A stretch of 64,000 nt of DNA from Diphasiastrum complanatum (Eukaryota > Streptophyta > Lycopodiopsida > Lycopodiales > Lycopodiaceae): contig CM055109.1 of NCBI GenBank assembly GCA_029204225.1, positions 37,048,991 through 37,112,990 on the forward strand, written 5' to 3'. The notes beneath the pieces were generated by a model. That model made no database searches. It saw only the letters and a list, made by a program, of their open reading frames with translations, and was not told the DNA's origin. This document shows, in pieces, positions 35,916 to 50,232 of the stretch (position 1 is its first letter; the number at the start of each line of letters is the position of its first letter). A program made the translations under genes and the position numbers.

Positions 35916-38900
35916 GTGATAGCTTTATGACTCCAAGACTGCTCCTCTGTTTTCCGAACAGACCTTTGTTTAAGGCCTTTGTGAAAATGTTAACCACCAT
36001 CTCCTTTGTTCCAATGAAAATAGTTTACAACATCTTCTTCTTGATCAGATCCCTTATCAAGTGATACTTGATTGCGATGTATTTCGTTCTTGAGTGAAAC
36101 ATAGGATTCTTTGTCAGATGTATTGTCCATCTGCAAAATCATAGGCTCATTCCTTGTTTTGTCCAGTTCGTCAAGGAACTGTTTGAGCCAAATGATTTCA
36201 TTAGCCATCTTTGCTACTGCAACGTACTCTGCTTCACAGGATGACTGAGCCACATTGGTCTGCTTATTGTTGACCCAGAGAATTGTTGCTCCTGACGCGA
36301 TGATGCATCCTCCTGAGACACTGTTGTAGTCGTCCTTGAGAGATGCCCAGCTAGCATCACTGTAGGAAAGCATCTGGAACCCTACATCACAATAACACAA
36401 ACCAAAATCCTTCATTAATTGAAGGTATTGCAAAATTTCGTTTCGCAATCTTCCAATGAGTTGAACCTGGATTCGTACAGAATTGGCTCACCATGAACAC
36501 GGCACAAGCAATGTCAGGACGTGTGTTATCTACAAGGTACATTAGCGATCCAATCAGCTTCCTGTATGGTGTAAGCTACATCAATTCTCTTTCTTCTTCA
36601 GTCTTTGAACAGTCTTCATTCGTCAGGACTGTTGTTGCAAGCATTGGAGTATTTGCTCCTTTGCAATTCAACATCCCGAAATCTTCTAGGATTTTATGGG
36701 TATATCTAGACTGATGAAGGTACAATTTACCTCCCTCATAGTCTCTGTCAATCTGTAAGCCAAGATAACATCTAGCTTCTCCCAGGTCTGCAATCTTGAA
36801 AATGTTTCGAGATGTCATACTTCACCTCAGCAATAAGCTCTTCACTTTTGTAGAGTATCAAAATGCCGTTCACATATACAGCTACAATGATGATCTTCCC
36901 ATATGTAATTCCTACATAAATATTGGAATCAGCCATTAGTGGCTTGAATCCTAAGGATTTCAGGGCTTGATCTTTCTTCTTATACCATTGTCACGCTGAC
37001 TGCTTCAGACCGTAGATACTCCTATGCATTCTGCATGCATAAGTAGGAAGTGAGTTCGAAATGTAGCTTGGAGGTTGATCCATGTAGACTTCTTCGTCTA
37101 GCTCGCCATGCAAGAATGCTGTCTTGAGACCATAAGCAGCTGCATATGCAAACAGTAAACGTAGGGACGAATGTTTCATGACAAGAGAGAAGGTCTCAGC
37201 ATAGTCAATACCATATCTCTGAGAAAATTCCTTCGCTACAAGTCTTGCTTTATACTTAGAAATATTTCCACAATCCATACTTCAACTTGTATACCCACTT
37301 GCATTCTACAGTCTTTCGCTTACCTGGTAATGGTTTCAACGTTCATACCTGATTCTTCCTCATGGATTCCATCTCCTCATTCATGGCTTGTATCCATTTG
37401 TCCTTCTTTGGACATTCAATTGCTTCCTCAAATGTTTGTGCTTGACAAGATCATCGCTGGCCATTGTTCTGTTCTAATCAAATTTGACATCTCTGACTGT
37501 CTTCACTGTGTTTGTCTCTAGCATGTAGACTCTGTAGTATGATGAATGATTGTCATATCCTACAAGATATCCTTGTTCTATTTTCTCATCAAGCTTCTTT
37601 CGAAGCTTATCAGGAACATGTGCATAAGCTGCACAACCAAAGATTCGGATGTGAGTCAGATTGAGTTTTCTACCCCACCATAATTCGTGTGGTGTCCTGT
37701 GAGGAACCCCACATTTTTTTAGTCATGTTCTGAATGTTAGCAGTTATAGCTACTGCTTCAGCCCACAACACTCTTGGAGCCTTCGAATAGGCCATCATGC
37801 ACCTGGCAGCTTTCATTAGAGTCCCGTTCTTTCTTTCTGCAACACCGTTGTACTACGATGTGTAAGATGCAGTTCTTCTGTGAATAATTCCACGATCATT
37901 GCAGAAATCAGCGAATTGGTTTGAGATGTATTCTCCACCCCGATCTATTTTGATCTGTTTCACCTTACTTCCTATGCATCTTTCTGCCCAATTCACATAT
38001 TCTGTGAATTTGTCAAAAGCTTCTGATTTATTATGAATGAAGTAGACTCTGGAAAATTTACTGTAATCATCAATAAAGGTTATATAATACTTTGAGCCTC
38101 CTACTGAGATCACGTTGACAGATGTCTGAATGTACAAGCTCCAGAATCTTTGTAGTTATGTAGGAGTCTTTGACAAAAGGAGTACATGACATCTTACCCT
38201 TCAAACATGCATCATAGGTCATCGAACTGGTTGCATTCGAGATGCTCACCCCTGTGATTGCTCCATGATGGCTTGTTTAATATAGTGCCATTGAATTCAT
38301 ATGGCATAGTCTCTTGTGCCATAGAGCATCTGGCGAATCATCATGAGTCTGATGCACTTGATCTGCAGGTAGGCGTACCTTCAAGTAATACAGGTTGCCT
38401 TTTCTTCTACCTTGAGTGATCAGTGTACTGGTACTTGAACGTTACACGCATCCCTACATCAGCTATTTTTGCCACTGATAGCAAGTCCTGCTGCAGCGTA
38501 GGCATGAACAGAATATCTTTGAGTCGTCTGTCTCTACCATCAGTGTTGAGCCATAGTGAACCAATACCATTCACTTGATGCTTTGATCCATCTCCAAGAA
38601 TGATAAATCTTGATGGATCTGCACGTCAGAAATTAGACATGATCCGTCTTGATGTAACGAAGTGTGAGGTAGCTCCTGAATCAAGAATTACCTCCTATGT
38701 GTCAGGTGTTGATACTGCACACATGTCTACCCAGATGTAGGCGGTCGAATTTCCGTGATTCGATCTTTCTTCGCCCATCTTTGAGCTCTTTGGCTCCTCG
38801 ACATAGGACGAACTATTATTGTTCTCCTGTTTGTTTTGAGCTTGTTTGTTTCTTGGGTTCTGGCGGCAGTCCATGGCTGCATGACCCTTCTTATGACAGT

Positions 38901-39110
38901 GGATACACTCAATTTTTGGATTAAGCCAACACAAATCGATAGGATGTCCTTCGCGTTTGCATCTCACACATGTCTTCTTGTCTCCACTCTACTATTTCGA
39001 CCTTCCTTTGTTCTTCCATTTGCCTTTGTTGGCTTCTTCTGCTTGCTGATCTCGATCTTGCTTTCGATCTGTCTATTTGACCTCAAAGTCCAATATTTTT
39101 TTATTGTGGC
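35916..39110 (-). mobile_element. Copia element C: RNase H, RT, integrase, protease edge and gag knuckles, 5' truncated
   Basis: Along the - strand from high to low coordinates: two CX2CX4HX4C knuckles (38967-38850; CVRCKREGHPIDLC and CIHCHKKGHAAMDC), a pre-integrase and integrase core (about 38600-37500; SVGGSKYYITFIDDYSKFSR), RT (about 37290-36490; ARLVAKEFSQRYGIDYAETF, LHGELDEEVYMDQPP, ADLGEARCYLGLQID) and RNase H (about 36450-35990; SYSDASWASLKDDYN, QSSCEAEYVAVAKMANEIIW). Many stops and shifts break the frame. Most of gag and the 5' LTR are missing at about 39110. The order of domains (integrase before RT) defines Copia. It is close in sequence to element B at 49.8-55.3 kb. Confidence 0.9.
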
Positions 39111-40117
39111 TTGATTTTAATTGTGTTTTAACCTTATTTTGGGGACTTGACTATTGGCACTTTGTACATGAATGCAAGGCCTTATGTGATTGTTTCTTTT
39201 TGCCCTTCCAAAAACAAGACTAGGTGTTCAAGTGGTGAAAAGAAGTTCATGAGGGAAAATTTTAAGGACATGCCTTTCAATTCAAGTATATCTTTGAAGA
39301 AGATGGCGAAAATATTGTGCATTATCTTATGTATGCATGCATGAATATGCCTCCACACCTTTGGTTTCATACTACATAGGCAAGGTCTTTGTTGACTTGA
39401 TCCAAGAAATGTACTTTTTTTAATCTTGCTTTGCCACTAAGAAAACTAAGTATTATTTACAAGCACATAGGTAGGACTTTCTCACTAAAAATTTCATAGA
39501 TGTAAATCATGGCTGGGAATTCAAAGATGCGCTAATCAATAAAAATGTTGTATAGACCCACTACACAAGATTCAAGTAGAGAGAATGTCAATTTGTGGAT
39601 CAACTCTATGAAAGGCATTGCTCAAGCATTCCTTTGTGTATGGGTCTACTTAAAGTGAAAGATTGAGTGATATTCATTTGAAGACTGATCATCTTTGCAT
39701 TTATCCATGTCTTAACTCATGTGCTCACAAGTATGATGACAAGTTCTTGAACATGTATTGCTCAAATAAATAATGTTTAAATTTTGAAATCATCTAAAAA
39801 CCTACAACAAATGTAATCAGCAGTCTCCTTGTTATGAACCTTACAATTTAGATTTTATGTAACCTATTTTGAGACTTCAAATCAAAGTTGAGGCACAATC
39901 TTAAATTTAACTCGTGGCCTTGCGCATTTTGGTTTTTAAAATCAACTTCTAACTTGCGGCCTTGTGCATTTTGGTTTCCAATGAAAGACTTGAACTTGGA
40001 GACCAAACAAACTTGGGATGCCAAGGTAACCAACCAAGGCAACCCAATTGGATAAGTGAGGGGCTTGTGTCCCTTGGTTATAATTGTAGTATGCTTGATG
40101 AAACTTGTGATTGAACA
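39111..40117. other. Intergenic stretch, nothing firmly recognised
   Basis: Two near-copies of a unit of about 60 bp with 'cggccttgygcattttggtttyc' lie at about 39910-40000. Otherwise no coding or RNA feature is seen. The right end is the downstream region of the boron transporter gene. Confidence 0.35.
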
Positions 40118-43100
40118 TCATACATCCAACAACATTCGCCTCCTTTCTTCCTGCTGGGGGATGGACATGGACATGGACATTCGTCTTGCTTCTAAGGAAG
40201 TAGGAGATACTCTTACCGCTCGATCCGACGACGACACTGACATCCTCCTTTCCTCGCTACCCACCATTGACCCCTGCTCCTTAACAGCACCAGAAAGTCG
40301 TCTTTCATGTATGGAGTTGGATAATCGACCTGAATGCCATGATCGCCCAAATCTTCTACTAGAGTGCGATAAGGATAGGCGTCTCTCATCTGAACCAGAG
40401 CTCCCATCCCCAAACGAAATGGATATTGTCCTTTCTTCTGTTGATCGGCGACGTTCCTCTGCGGCTAATGACGGGCTTCTCTCTTCTCCTGGAAGAGATG
40501 CACTAGATACCCTGCATTCCTCCCCAGGAATAGAAACGTGTCCTCCTCTTTTCCCATCAAAGCTTTGTCTTCCAGCGCCGTCCAAAGCAGATGATCCTTC
40601 TTGCAAGGGCCAAACAATCGTACCTGCACCATGTATGCTATGTGATGCATTCCAAAACTAGTACATTTTACAAAGCGTTAACATAATCTGCAAAGCCTTC
40701 CTGGCATCCAAGATCCACGGTTCGCTGTATTGAAGAAAAATGTGAGCTTAGTACAAATTTGTGTATGTTCATTTATTAAGTGCAAAGACGTGAGAAAGAT
40801 TTACCTGAAGGAGATTTACTGCGGAGCTTCAGTTCCCCACGGCTTCTTGTGGTGATCTCATCCAAGATCTCAGCAATTTCGTCATTTTGGACTTCTCGAC
40901 TTGGCGCTCTACCCAATCCTTGCATTTCAGCCTCCTATAGTAGAAAAGTTGAACTTCAGACTTGAAATAGATCGTAAGACGTCTGAAGCAACGGTTCTAT
41001 TAAGTTGTTTCGTTTTAAGGACATAGTTGATGCAAAAGCAAGGTTCCCAAACACTAATGATTCAATCCATGAAGAAAGGGAAAGGTCTAAAAAGTGTAAC
41101 GACAAAAACATACTCTGACTGCTACGTCATATGGTACTGCTGGTGATTCCTCGTACTCTGCTGCATCCAGCTCTCCTAAATGTTGAGCGTCAAAGAACTT
41201 TGGAAGGATGTATTGTCGAATGGGAACTAGCAGCATGAATAAAATTGGGAAAACCCCTGCTACGGGGATCCAAGTTAGACCGAAGCAAAGCAAAAGATAT
41301 ACAAACTGGAATGCCGTGAACACAGCAATCGTTCTGACAGGGACAGTCTCCACAAATTGTAAATGCACGTCTTCCAGGACTCTGTAACAATCAGCATTAA
41401 AAGAACTAAGCGCCAACTTTCACTGAACCTTTGAGATAAAAAATTGAGGCGTATGCATTTGACAAGAATAATAAAGTTTTTAAAAAGCGGATTCGATGGT
41501 CAAACAAGCAAACCTATATCTCCGGCTGGAAGAAGTAAATAGTAGCAGAATTCTTTCCCAAAATTGATTCCCTGGCAAACTTTCCAAAGCCATGTAAGCG
41601 AAGTAGCCCCACAGCACTGACGTTGGAATCTTTCTGATAAGAGGCATTGCAGCAACACATAGTCCCACCAACATGGATTGCATGAGGCCGCTTAGTCTTT
41701 GTTCATTCACCACTACAGGGAGGAGGTCATCGATATCCTTTTCAGGATCAAAAACAATTTGTTCCACAGGACTTGCAACTGATTGTGATTTGTTGGATTT
41801 CCACTCTTTCAAGGTCTGCAAAGAACCCAAAGGCACAGATATTGATATTACAAAAGTTAAGGGCTGGAATAAAGAGCACATATTATATCAGCTAGTGATA
41901 GTACGAGATAAAAAAGTTCAATTCTCAACAAGGGAATCCTGTTTCTGATCGAATGAACAAAGTGCAGAAGCAAATATAGTTACCCAAGTGGAAGAAGACG
42001 GCTGAAAAGCAGATGGGTCTGCCAGTTGTTGGAAAGTTTCTTGCATGTTGCCATAAATCTCCCCAATGGTTGCATTTTGTTGGATACTTCTCTTAGCTGA
42101 TTCAACCAACTTCCTGCGTACAATCTGCCAAAACGATGCACAAAATATGAGATAACCTATATTTAGCTGTGCATGGGAGCACAAAAGGACAATATGTCTG
42201 TTTAAATGGGAAACCATTTGACTACCGTCATGAACAAGTTCATGAATATCTATGAAAATTGACCTGGCGTTTGAGAGTTGCAAGACTTTTTGTATGCATT
42301 GGAGACTGAGGTAAGACTCCATTGGAAGGAGGAATACCAATGAGTCCACACAACACCACCTGAAAAAAACTTCCTGCTTTAGCTCGAAACTCGAAACTTT
42401 TTGGTATAAGTTATTGCAGCATGATCATTGCCAAAACCTTTTGTTTTAAGACGTTGCAGATTTTTTTGTGATAAAACTTCTGACAACTTCCATACCATTA
42501 TGCCCAACAAAAACAGATCATAATGGTAGGCGGATGGATTCTGAAGATTGAACTCTTTTTGCTGGGCCATTTGAGATGCTACGCTGTGGTCGAAGTAGTA
42601 TAGAATTGCAATCATAATGGCTGGGATTATGGCCCCAATAATATAACTAGCGGGAACTTTGTGCATTTCCTGTCAAGATGACAAAAATTATTCGATTACT
42701 TCCAATTTCCGAAGTCTCTTAGAGAAATAGTTCCTTCACAACCATGTTAAATAGAATAAGTGCAAAAGGCTGAGGCACAGGCAAAAGCATGAAAATTTTG
42801 TTCACAAGGCTTGGTTTTCTAACCAGTTGTCTTTACCTTCGCTACTGTCCAATTTGATGTGGTGTCCCTTGACCAAGGATTAGGACTTGATAAACGATGC
42901 GGGATGTTCTTAGGGACCTGACGGTGCATATGAAATAGCACTCCAAGCTAGTACCATTAAGGGTACTCCATAGTCAGCAATGAAGCCTCTCAACCAGCCT
43001 GCAAGAACTTGGAAAGACCTTCAGAGCTTTATTTTCATGAAAATGCATCGGAAAGTAGCAATTAGCTGGGATTGTTCCAAGGTCAAGCTTTTCTTTGCAT

Positions 43101-45898
43101 TTTAATTGCTCGCCAAGATCAGTCTTAGTAGAGTGGTATATACATACCTGTTCCATATCTCCATGATCGTGCGGTTCGGCTTTTCAGAGAAGTAAGGAGG
43201 AGTCCAAATGAAAGCAACAGTCCAAGTAAACCGTTTGCAAACCTCCAAGAAAGTTCAGTTCCTTCAGGGCCTCCACCGCCATTTCCATGTTTTCGAAATT
43301 CATCGATTGCTCCCTGGAATGAATTGTACCGAGTGGTTTCCAAACTCAGAATCGCTTCAAAATGAGATGTATGTGAGGAGACAAGTATTGCCTTTCTACT
43401 TTTGTTACTTATGAAATATCTCAAAAGCCTTAATATAAAAGAAGAAGCAAATTGAAATAAACTGATCTCCTTTCTGCTGCGATGAGTACTTTTAAAATTG
43501 TCCAGTTGTAGTCTCTAATCCTGTTTAGTTGGTCGAGATTGGTTACAGACCTTAATTGCTTGCTGCAGAAATAAAATTGCAATGAGCATTCCAAACAGTT
43601 CTCCTGCAACCCGTGTAAATCTGCTGATAACTGAGCAAGCTCCAAATATTGCCAGAAGAAACAATAGAAGTGCCGTCCAGACACAGACCCTACATGAAAG
43701 TTAATTAATCTAGATGAAAGCAAAGCATTGACGAAAATTGTAAGCAGTTCACAAGAAACCGGAAAAATGAGTATGATAGAAACGGGAAAAAGTGACCCAC
43801 CATCCTGCCCAGGCTAGAAAAAGGTTTGGTCCAAGTTCTTCTCTGCCCTTCGCAAATTTGAATATGAAGTTATACATGATAATGGTTGGTTCAGCCACTC
43901 CAAGAATCAATAAAGGTTGACCACCAAAAATTGCATGCAAAATTCCGCATATGGAAGTTGAAGCCAGTGTTTGAACAGCAGTCAATATCCCACCTGCCAT
44001 ATACACCGACACGAAGTGTTCAGTATCTCTTTGCTAATGTTTACAAGAGCAATTTGTCAAATAACCCAGTATTGCAATCTGAAGCCAGTTCACTTGAAAC
44101 AAAGACCTTAGTTTTCTCAAGTTTTATTGGGAATCATGAAAGAGAAGCTTGGTTACTTGGATGCACAAAAGTGCATAACTATAAGAATGCCTCATGCTTC
44201 TAAATGAAGTCTACCAAGCTAACGACCATGATACATAATGCTCCAAGGAATTCTTTCGCAAAATGCAATTTAGAGGATTGAAAGACCAGCTGTAAAACCT
44301 GTCTCCCTGTCGATCTGTTCTCCAAATGCAATGACAGGAAGAGCTGAAGCAAAGAATATGTATGTCGTTGGGGCTAAAACCCTGTCAATCATAAGGAGTT
44401 AGAAAGAGCTCACACATTAAAACCCAAATGCCGCAGTGATTCCTCTATGGGCCTAACAATTCATAAATTATGTAAAGTAAAGTAAGGTCATCTGCCTCAA
44501 TAATGTTTGGAGTTGCCCCATATCTGTTAGTTTTACAATCAGATGATTCGCAGATGTTGAGATGGTAGACCACATCGGTCCATAATGATATTCTCTATAA
44601 GGCCATTAACACCGAGGGAAGTGTTTTGGAAGACATTAAATACTACAGGCATGACCCGAAGCGTTGAAAAAGACTGCTGCTTTGCAAATCTTCCATGATA
44701 AGTCACGGTGTTCTAGCATAGTTTCCCCAGAGACTTGACGAACTGGAATTATAGAACCGTTCCGAATAGATTTAGCCTGGCCGTATCATTCGGAACGTAA
44801 TACACATGGAATGAGTTTATACGAGATTTTACTTCTTTTCTAAATAGTTGGTTCTGGTGACTTAGCGCGCTTCCAACAGCGGTGACTTTAGCGTGACTTA
44901 TATGAACAATCCCTAGAGGGCTTGTGAGACTGCGAGAGCTAGCTAGCACATACGGAATAGGTGACACCAATAATCTGGGATGCTTCGTTGGAATCCGAAT
45001 GATTTGGAGTGAGCCTGGTTCTATGTTTTGTGACGTAGAACTGCTGAATTAGCGGAAGCAACCAGCCGTGGCAACTCAGAATTATTTGGGCTGCCGCCTG
45101 GTTCTATGTCTGTTGTACAGTGTACTGATGAAGCGGAAGCACACAGCCCATGTTGTCAGATGAAATCAATCACTCATGAACCGATCCTTAAGACAAAAAT
45201 GGGGTCATTGATTCGCGTATTGAGAAACATCACAATACTATGTGAAGTTGTACGCCTGGACTCATATTGTCCTTCCTGAAACTAAATTGATCAAATGCCA
45301 GACACCATTGACATTGCAAAAAAAAATCAATGGAGATCTATCAAATAAAAGTGCAAGAAAAAGAAAGTACGTCTTGAACGGAATGTGGGATACTTTGAGT
45401 CTTGACACCTTCCGTACCAACACGCAGTTAGAATTCCAAGCTGAAGCTAGAGTCCTTAGCTTATCGTTTTGAATACAATTAATGAGATATAGATTTTGGG
45501 CTAACAATCGTAATGTATGCATTTAGCACCTCAAGCGATCGCTTCGTATTTTTTGCAATAAAGAACTCGCGTGAAAGGATTTATATTGCAAGTTTTTGTA
45601 GTTGACTGCAATACTCCCATGAACCAGGCCAACGTCCTGAAGTTGGCTGTTTATCCCAGGCCAGATACTATCAACTGTAGCTAATCATTAATGGTTGCAT
45701 TGTTCACATGAGTACCGAATCTATAATGCGAAAAGATGGAAACACCACCTGAATCCTGATTTGAAACCATTCGAAAAGATGGAAACACCACCTGAATCCT
45801 GATTTGAAACCATTCGACCAGTCTTGTTTGTAATATGGAAGCCGGCCACTGATGTCTCCCGCAATACCTTCAAAAGGCCGGGCACGAGTGATCCTCAT
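40118..45898 (-). CDS. BOR: BOR-family boron exporter (anion transporter, SLC4-related), with a frame break in exon 6
   Basis: Thirteen exons join in phase on the - strand: 45898-45792, 44381-44299, 43993-43801, 43689-43551, 43313-43148, 42998-42837, 42669-42496, 42359-42264, 42124-41984, 41815-41514, 41381-41114, 40934-40805 and about 40623-40118. Hallmarks in order: [141 protein letters not shown] and [18 protein letters not shown]. Plant BOR proteins export borate across the plasma membrane towards the xylem. The start at 45898 was chosen because its distance to the first conserved block fits the family. Expected length is about 823 aa, with a longer tail than usual, rich in ERR(L/M)S. In exon 6, after SAISYAPSG, the frame is lost and resumes at PKNIPHRL, near 42913-42917. 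This is consistent with a net 5-bp or 2-bp loss. Intron 1 is 1.4 kb. Confidence 0.9.
45735..45818 (-). repeat. 43-bp tandem duplication across the exon 1 donor of the BOR gene
   Basis: GATGGAAACACCACCTGAAT begins at 45735 and again at 45778. The second copy holds the end of exon 1 and its donor CAG|GTGGTG. The first copy repeats both inside intron 1, so two identical donor sites lie 43 bp apart. Confidence 0.9.
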
Positions 45899-47756
45899 TG
45901 TCTCAAATTGGATAAACTCTGCAGAAAGCACAAAATGGCAACAGTAAAGTTCCATGACGGAAAAAAGAACTGCTTATATATCTTCGAAGCCACTGGAAAT
46001 TCCGCTTTTATTTACAAAAAGAGCTGCATGATTCATTAAACCAACAACTGTTTAGCGGTTTGTTAGTCCGTGAAAAGAAAGAATGCCCGGATATATTGTA
46101 GCAAACAGCCTTTTAAATATAATGTTATGTTGAGGCTAATTTTGAACGATCAGAGCATTATTTTCTTTCTGCGCTTTACATCAATCGTGTCCTGCATCTC
46201 CATTATTATTATTTTAGGTTTAGGAACTGAATCGAACACCCGTTTGATCCAGAGGGAAATTTGTATCAAAGTTAGATCTTCCCCTCGTGTACCGAAAAAT
46301 TATTCTGGCGATACGATAGTCAACATGAATCAGCCTAGTGCAGTCAAAGCAGAGCTGACTATGCTGACTTGAGGTAGACAACTACAACATTGGCAAGGAC
46401 AAGTGTAAAAGATATAGTAGCAATACACACACACGCACAAAGTTATATCTGCACATTAAATTCTAAAAAATTTATCGATAAGAGTACGACGAAGGACTTA
46501 GCTGTCATGTGTCGTTAAGATTCTCTACCTTCTTCAACCTGATGGAAATTCTCTCCTTTTAGCTAACGACTATCGTTAGATTGAAAATTCGTCTGTGCAA
46601 TGGTCGAGGCTATGTTCACACCGAAATCTAAAACAGATCTTTAGCAATTATCCGCTGTATCATACATGAGAGGGTGCCCGCTCGTAACCAAATGTGTTCT
46701 TTCTTTGCGTCTTTCCATCTCAAAGAAGCACTCCATAATAAGGTAGCAAATTTTTTGCTGCAGCACTGAAAACGAATCCTTTGGAAGTAGGAAGAAAAAC
46801 GTAATCAAACTTATGAGGAAAAGCTATCGAGGATAGGTTTCACCAACTACCTCTCCTCAAGGAAAGAAGAGACACAAATCATCACAAGATGCAGATTTGT
46901 GAAGACGTACGCTTCAGACGATCAGTCTCATAATCGGCATTCGCATGCCGTACATGTACAGTACTGACCGGGCAGCTAGATCTATAAGAACATCTGTTTG
47001 AAGCAATCAATCTACTATAATCATTGATCTGACAGACATGATCAATATCAATTTAGATTGACAATTTGTTTGTGTACCGTATGTAATCTTCAAAACTGGA
47101 ATTAGACGTGGCCGCCAGAAAATTAATCCGCACGATGCTGATATTTACTAATATGATTTTGCAAGCTGCAGCGGCCACGATGGACATCGGCGATTGCAAC
47201 ACCGGCCCTTACGCTTAACGTCGTTCACGTGCGGTGCGATGCAGCTAATTCTTCCAACATCTTCTTCTGTCTAGAACCTTTTTTGTTGATCAGGAGTTTA
47301 GTCCAAAACCAAATTGCAAGCCAATCAATCTATTCAGTATTGATTAATTATAACGAAGAATGTAACTACGACTAATAAAATGCCAATATGAATGAATGAA
47401 TGAATATATGATGATGTCTTCGAATTCGTTGCTCGCTCCTCTTTGCAAACTGCTACCGTCTACTTCAATCAACCAACATTAAACATGCATCACAAAAATC
47501 AAAAAAATTTATTTTAACCCCAAGTCTTTCGGTGACAAGGGAATGGCTGCTGCCACGTGTCTTGTTATCCATTCCCTAAAGCATGTTCTTCATACTATAG
47601 TCTTATTGCAACAATTGGCTTATCAAATTAGACCTCATATATTATTGGCGGTCAAATAACCCTCCAAGTTAAAGTCTTATTTTCTACCACCACCACATAA
47701 CTCTAAAGGGTTGCGGAATCAAGAGAACTCTAATGCCCATCCAACGTATAGTGGCC

Positions 47757-47758
<2 letters not shown>
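45899..47758. other. Upstream region of the BOR gene and intergenic stretch
   Basis: No coding or RNA feature is recognised. The first several hundred bases must hold the BOR promoter, but I see no motif strong enough to mark. Confidence 0.3.

Positions 47759-47759
<1 letters not shown>

Positions 47760-47803
<44 letters not shown>
47760..47803 (+). repeat. (CA)n microsatellite
   Basis: About 22 CA units. Confidence 0.97.
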
Positions 47804-47808
<5 letters not shown>

Positions 47809-48932
47809 TAAAGAGTGCCTCAAAGACAGACACACTAATAGTGCTCCCATTCCTATAAACATATTTTAAATTACTAAGTAGCAAATCTACGTTTAAGAGC
47901 AAATGAAATCTCCGTGGATATGCGCCAAATGATGCTCTCTTCACTGATCAAATAATTAATATACAGCTTTAACAACCAAATGGTTGTTCTGCAAAAGATA
48001 TGCTCTCCATCACCAAGCAGCTCCCTAAACTCCGCAGAAAATCGGTGATGATTCACCATCAAGTTCACCATTTGCACAAATACACAGGTGGCCAGCTGTT
48101 ATTAGATGACATACAAAATCCAATCTACAAATAACAAATAAAAGAATGTGCGACACGACGTGACTAAAATGTAATTTTTATCATGTCTATTTAAAAAATA
48201 TGTAATATTCTTTAATATAATGTGTTGTAACAATGGAAATTAGGAGTATTGTTTATAAACATAAAGATGCATGCTAATAAAACATGACAAACCATTAAGT
48301 CGATATACAAAGTGAAGCAAATACCTTGTTAAAAAATACTTGTTTGCTTCACCATGAACTGCGTCTGTTTGTTGTGTGACACAGGTTATGCTACAACTTC
48401 CACGAGCTATGTTTTTTTAGGTGGACTGACAGGAGAAGGGGAGAATATATGGGGTGGGCGGAGTGCAGGTGTGCTCCCTAATGGTTAAGAGCAAGTTGTT
48501 TGGGCAAGAGGCCGATGGTTTAAGTGCTCGGGGGAGATGGGTGGGTGGGTTTTGCCATGTGACAAAAAAGGGCGAGGGAGTGTTAAAAAAAGATATGCTC
48601 CCATCCTTCAAAATCTTAGGTTTTTTTTTTTTGAGAGGGGGGTGGGGGGGGGGGGGGGTTTCTTTCTTGATGGAGACTTTTTTTGTCTCCTTTAAAAAAA
48701 AATAAAACTTAGTTTATGGGGAGCCAAAAAGCCCCTTCGCTGTTTTTGTTTCACGGGGAGTGGGGTTCACATTTTTAAGGGGGTTTATGTTTATATTTTT
48801 TATGAGGGCTTTACGTTTTAAAGGAGAGGTGTTTTATATTTAAGAAAAAGTGTGAAAGTGTGTGTGTGTGTGCCGAGGGGGGGGGGTATATATTGATATA
48901 TTTATTTTTAATGGAATCGAGGCACCCTCTTG

Positions 48933-48948
<16 letters not shown>
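47804..48948. other. Intergenic stretch with G-rich homopolymers
   Basis: No gene is seen. Runs of G at about 48638-48658 and 48876-48886 (interrupted only by single T or A) could form G-quadruplexes or could be low-quality sequence. Confidence 0.4.

Positions 48949-49012
<64 letters not shown>
48949..49012 (+). repeat. (CA)n microsatellite
   Basis: About 32 CA units. Confidence 0.97.
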
Positions 49013-49014
<2 letters not shown>

Positions 49015-49079
49015 TTTAACCTTCTTAAAAAATTTTTAGGGGCATGCAGGGACCTCCCTCCCTCTGTGGGTGGTTGGTA

Positions 49080-50232
<1,153 letters not shown>

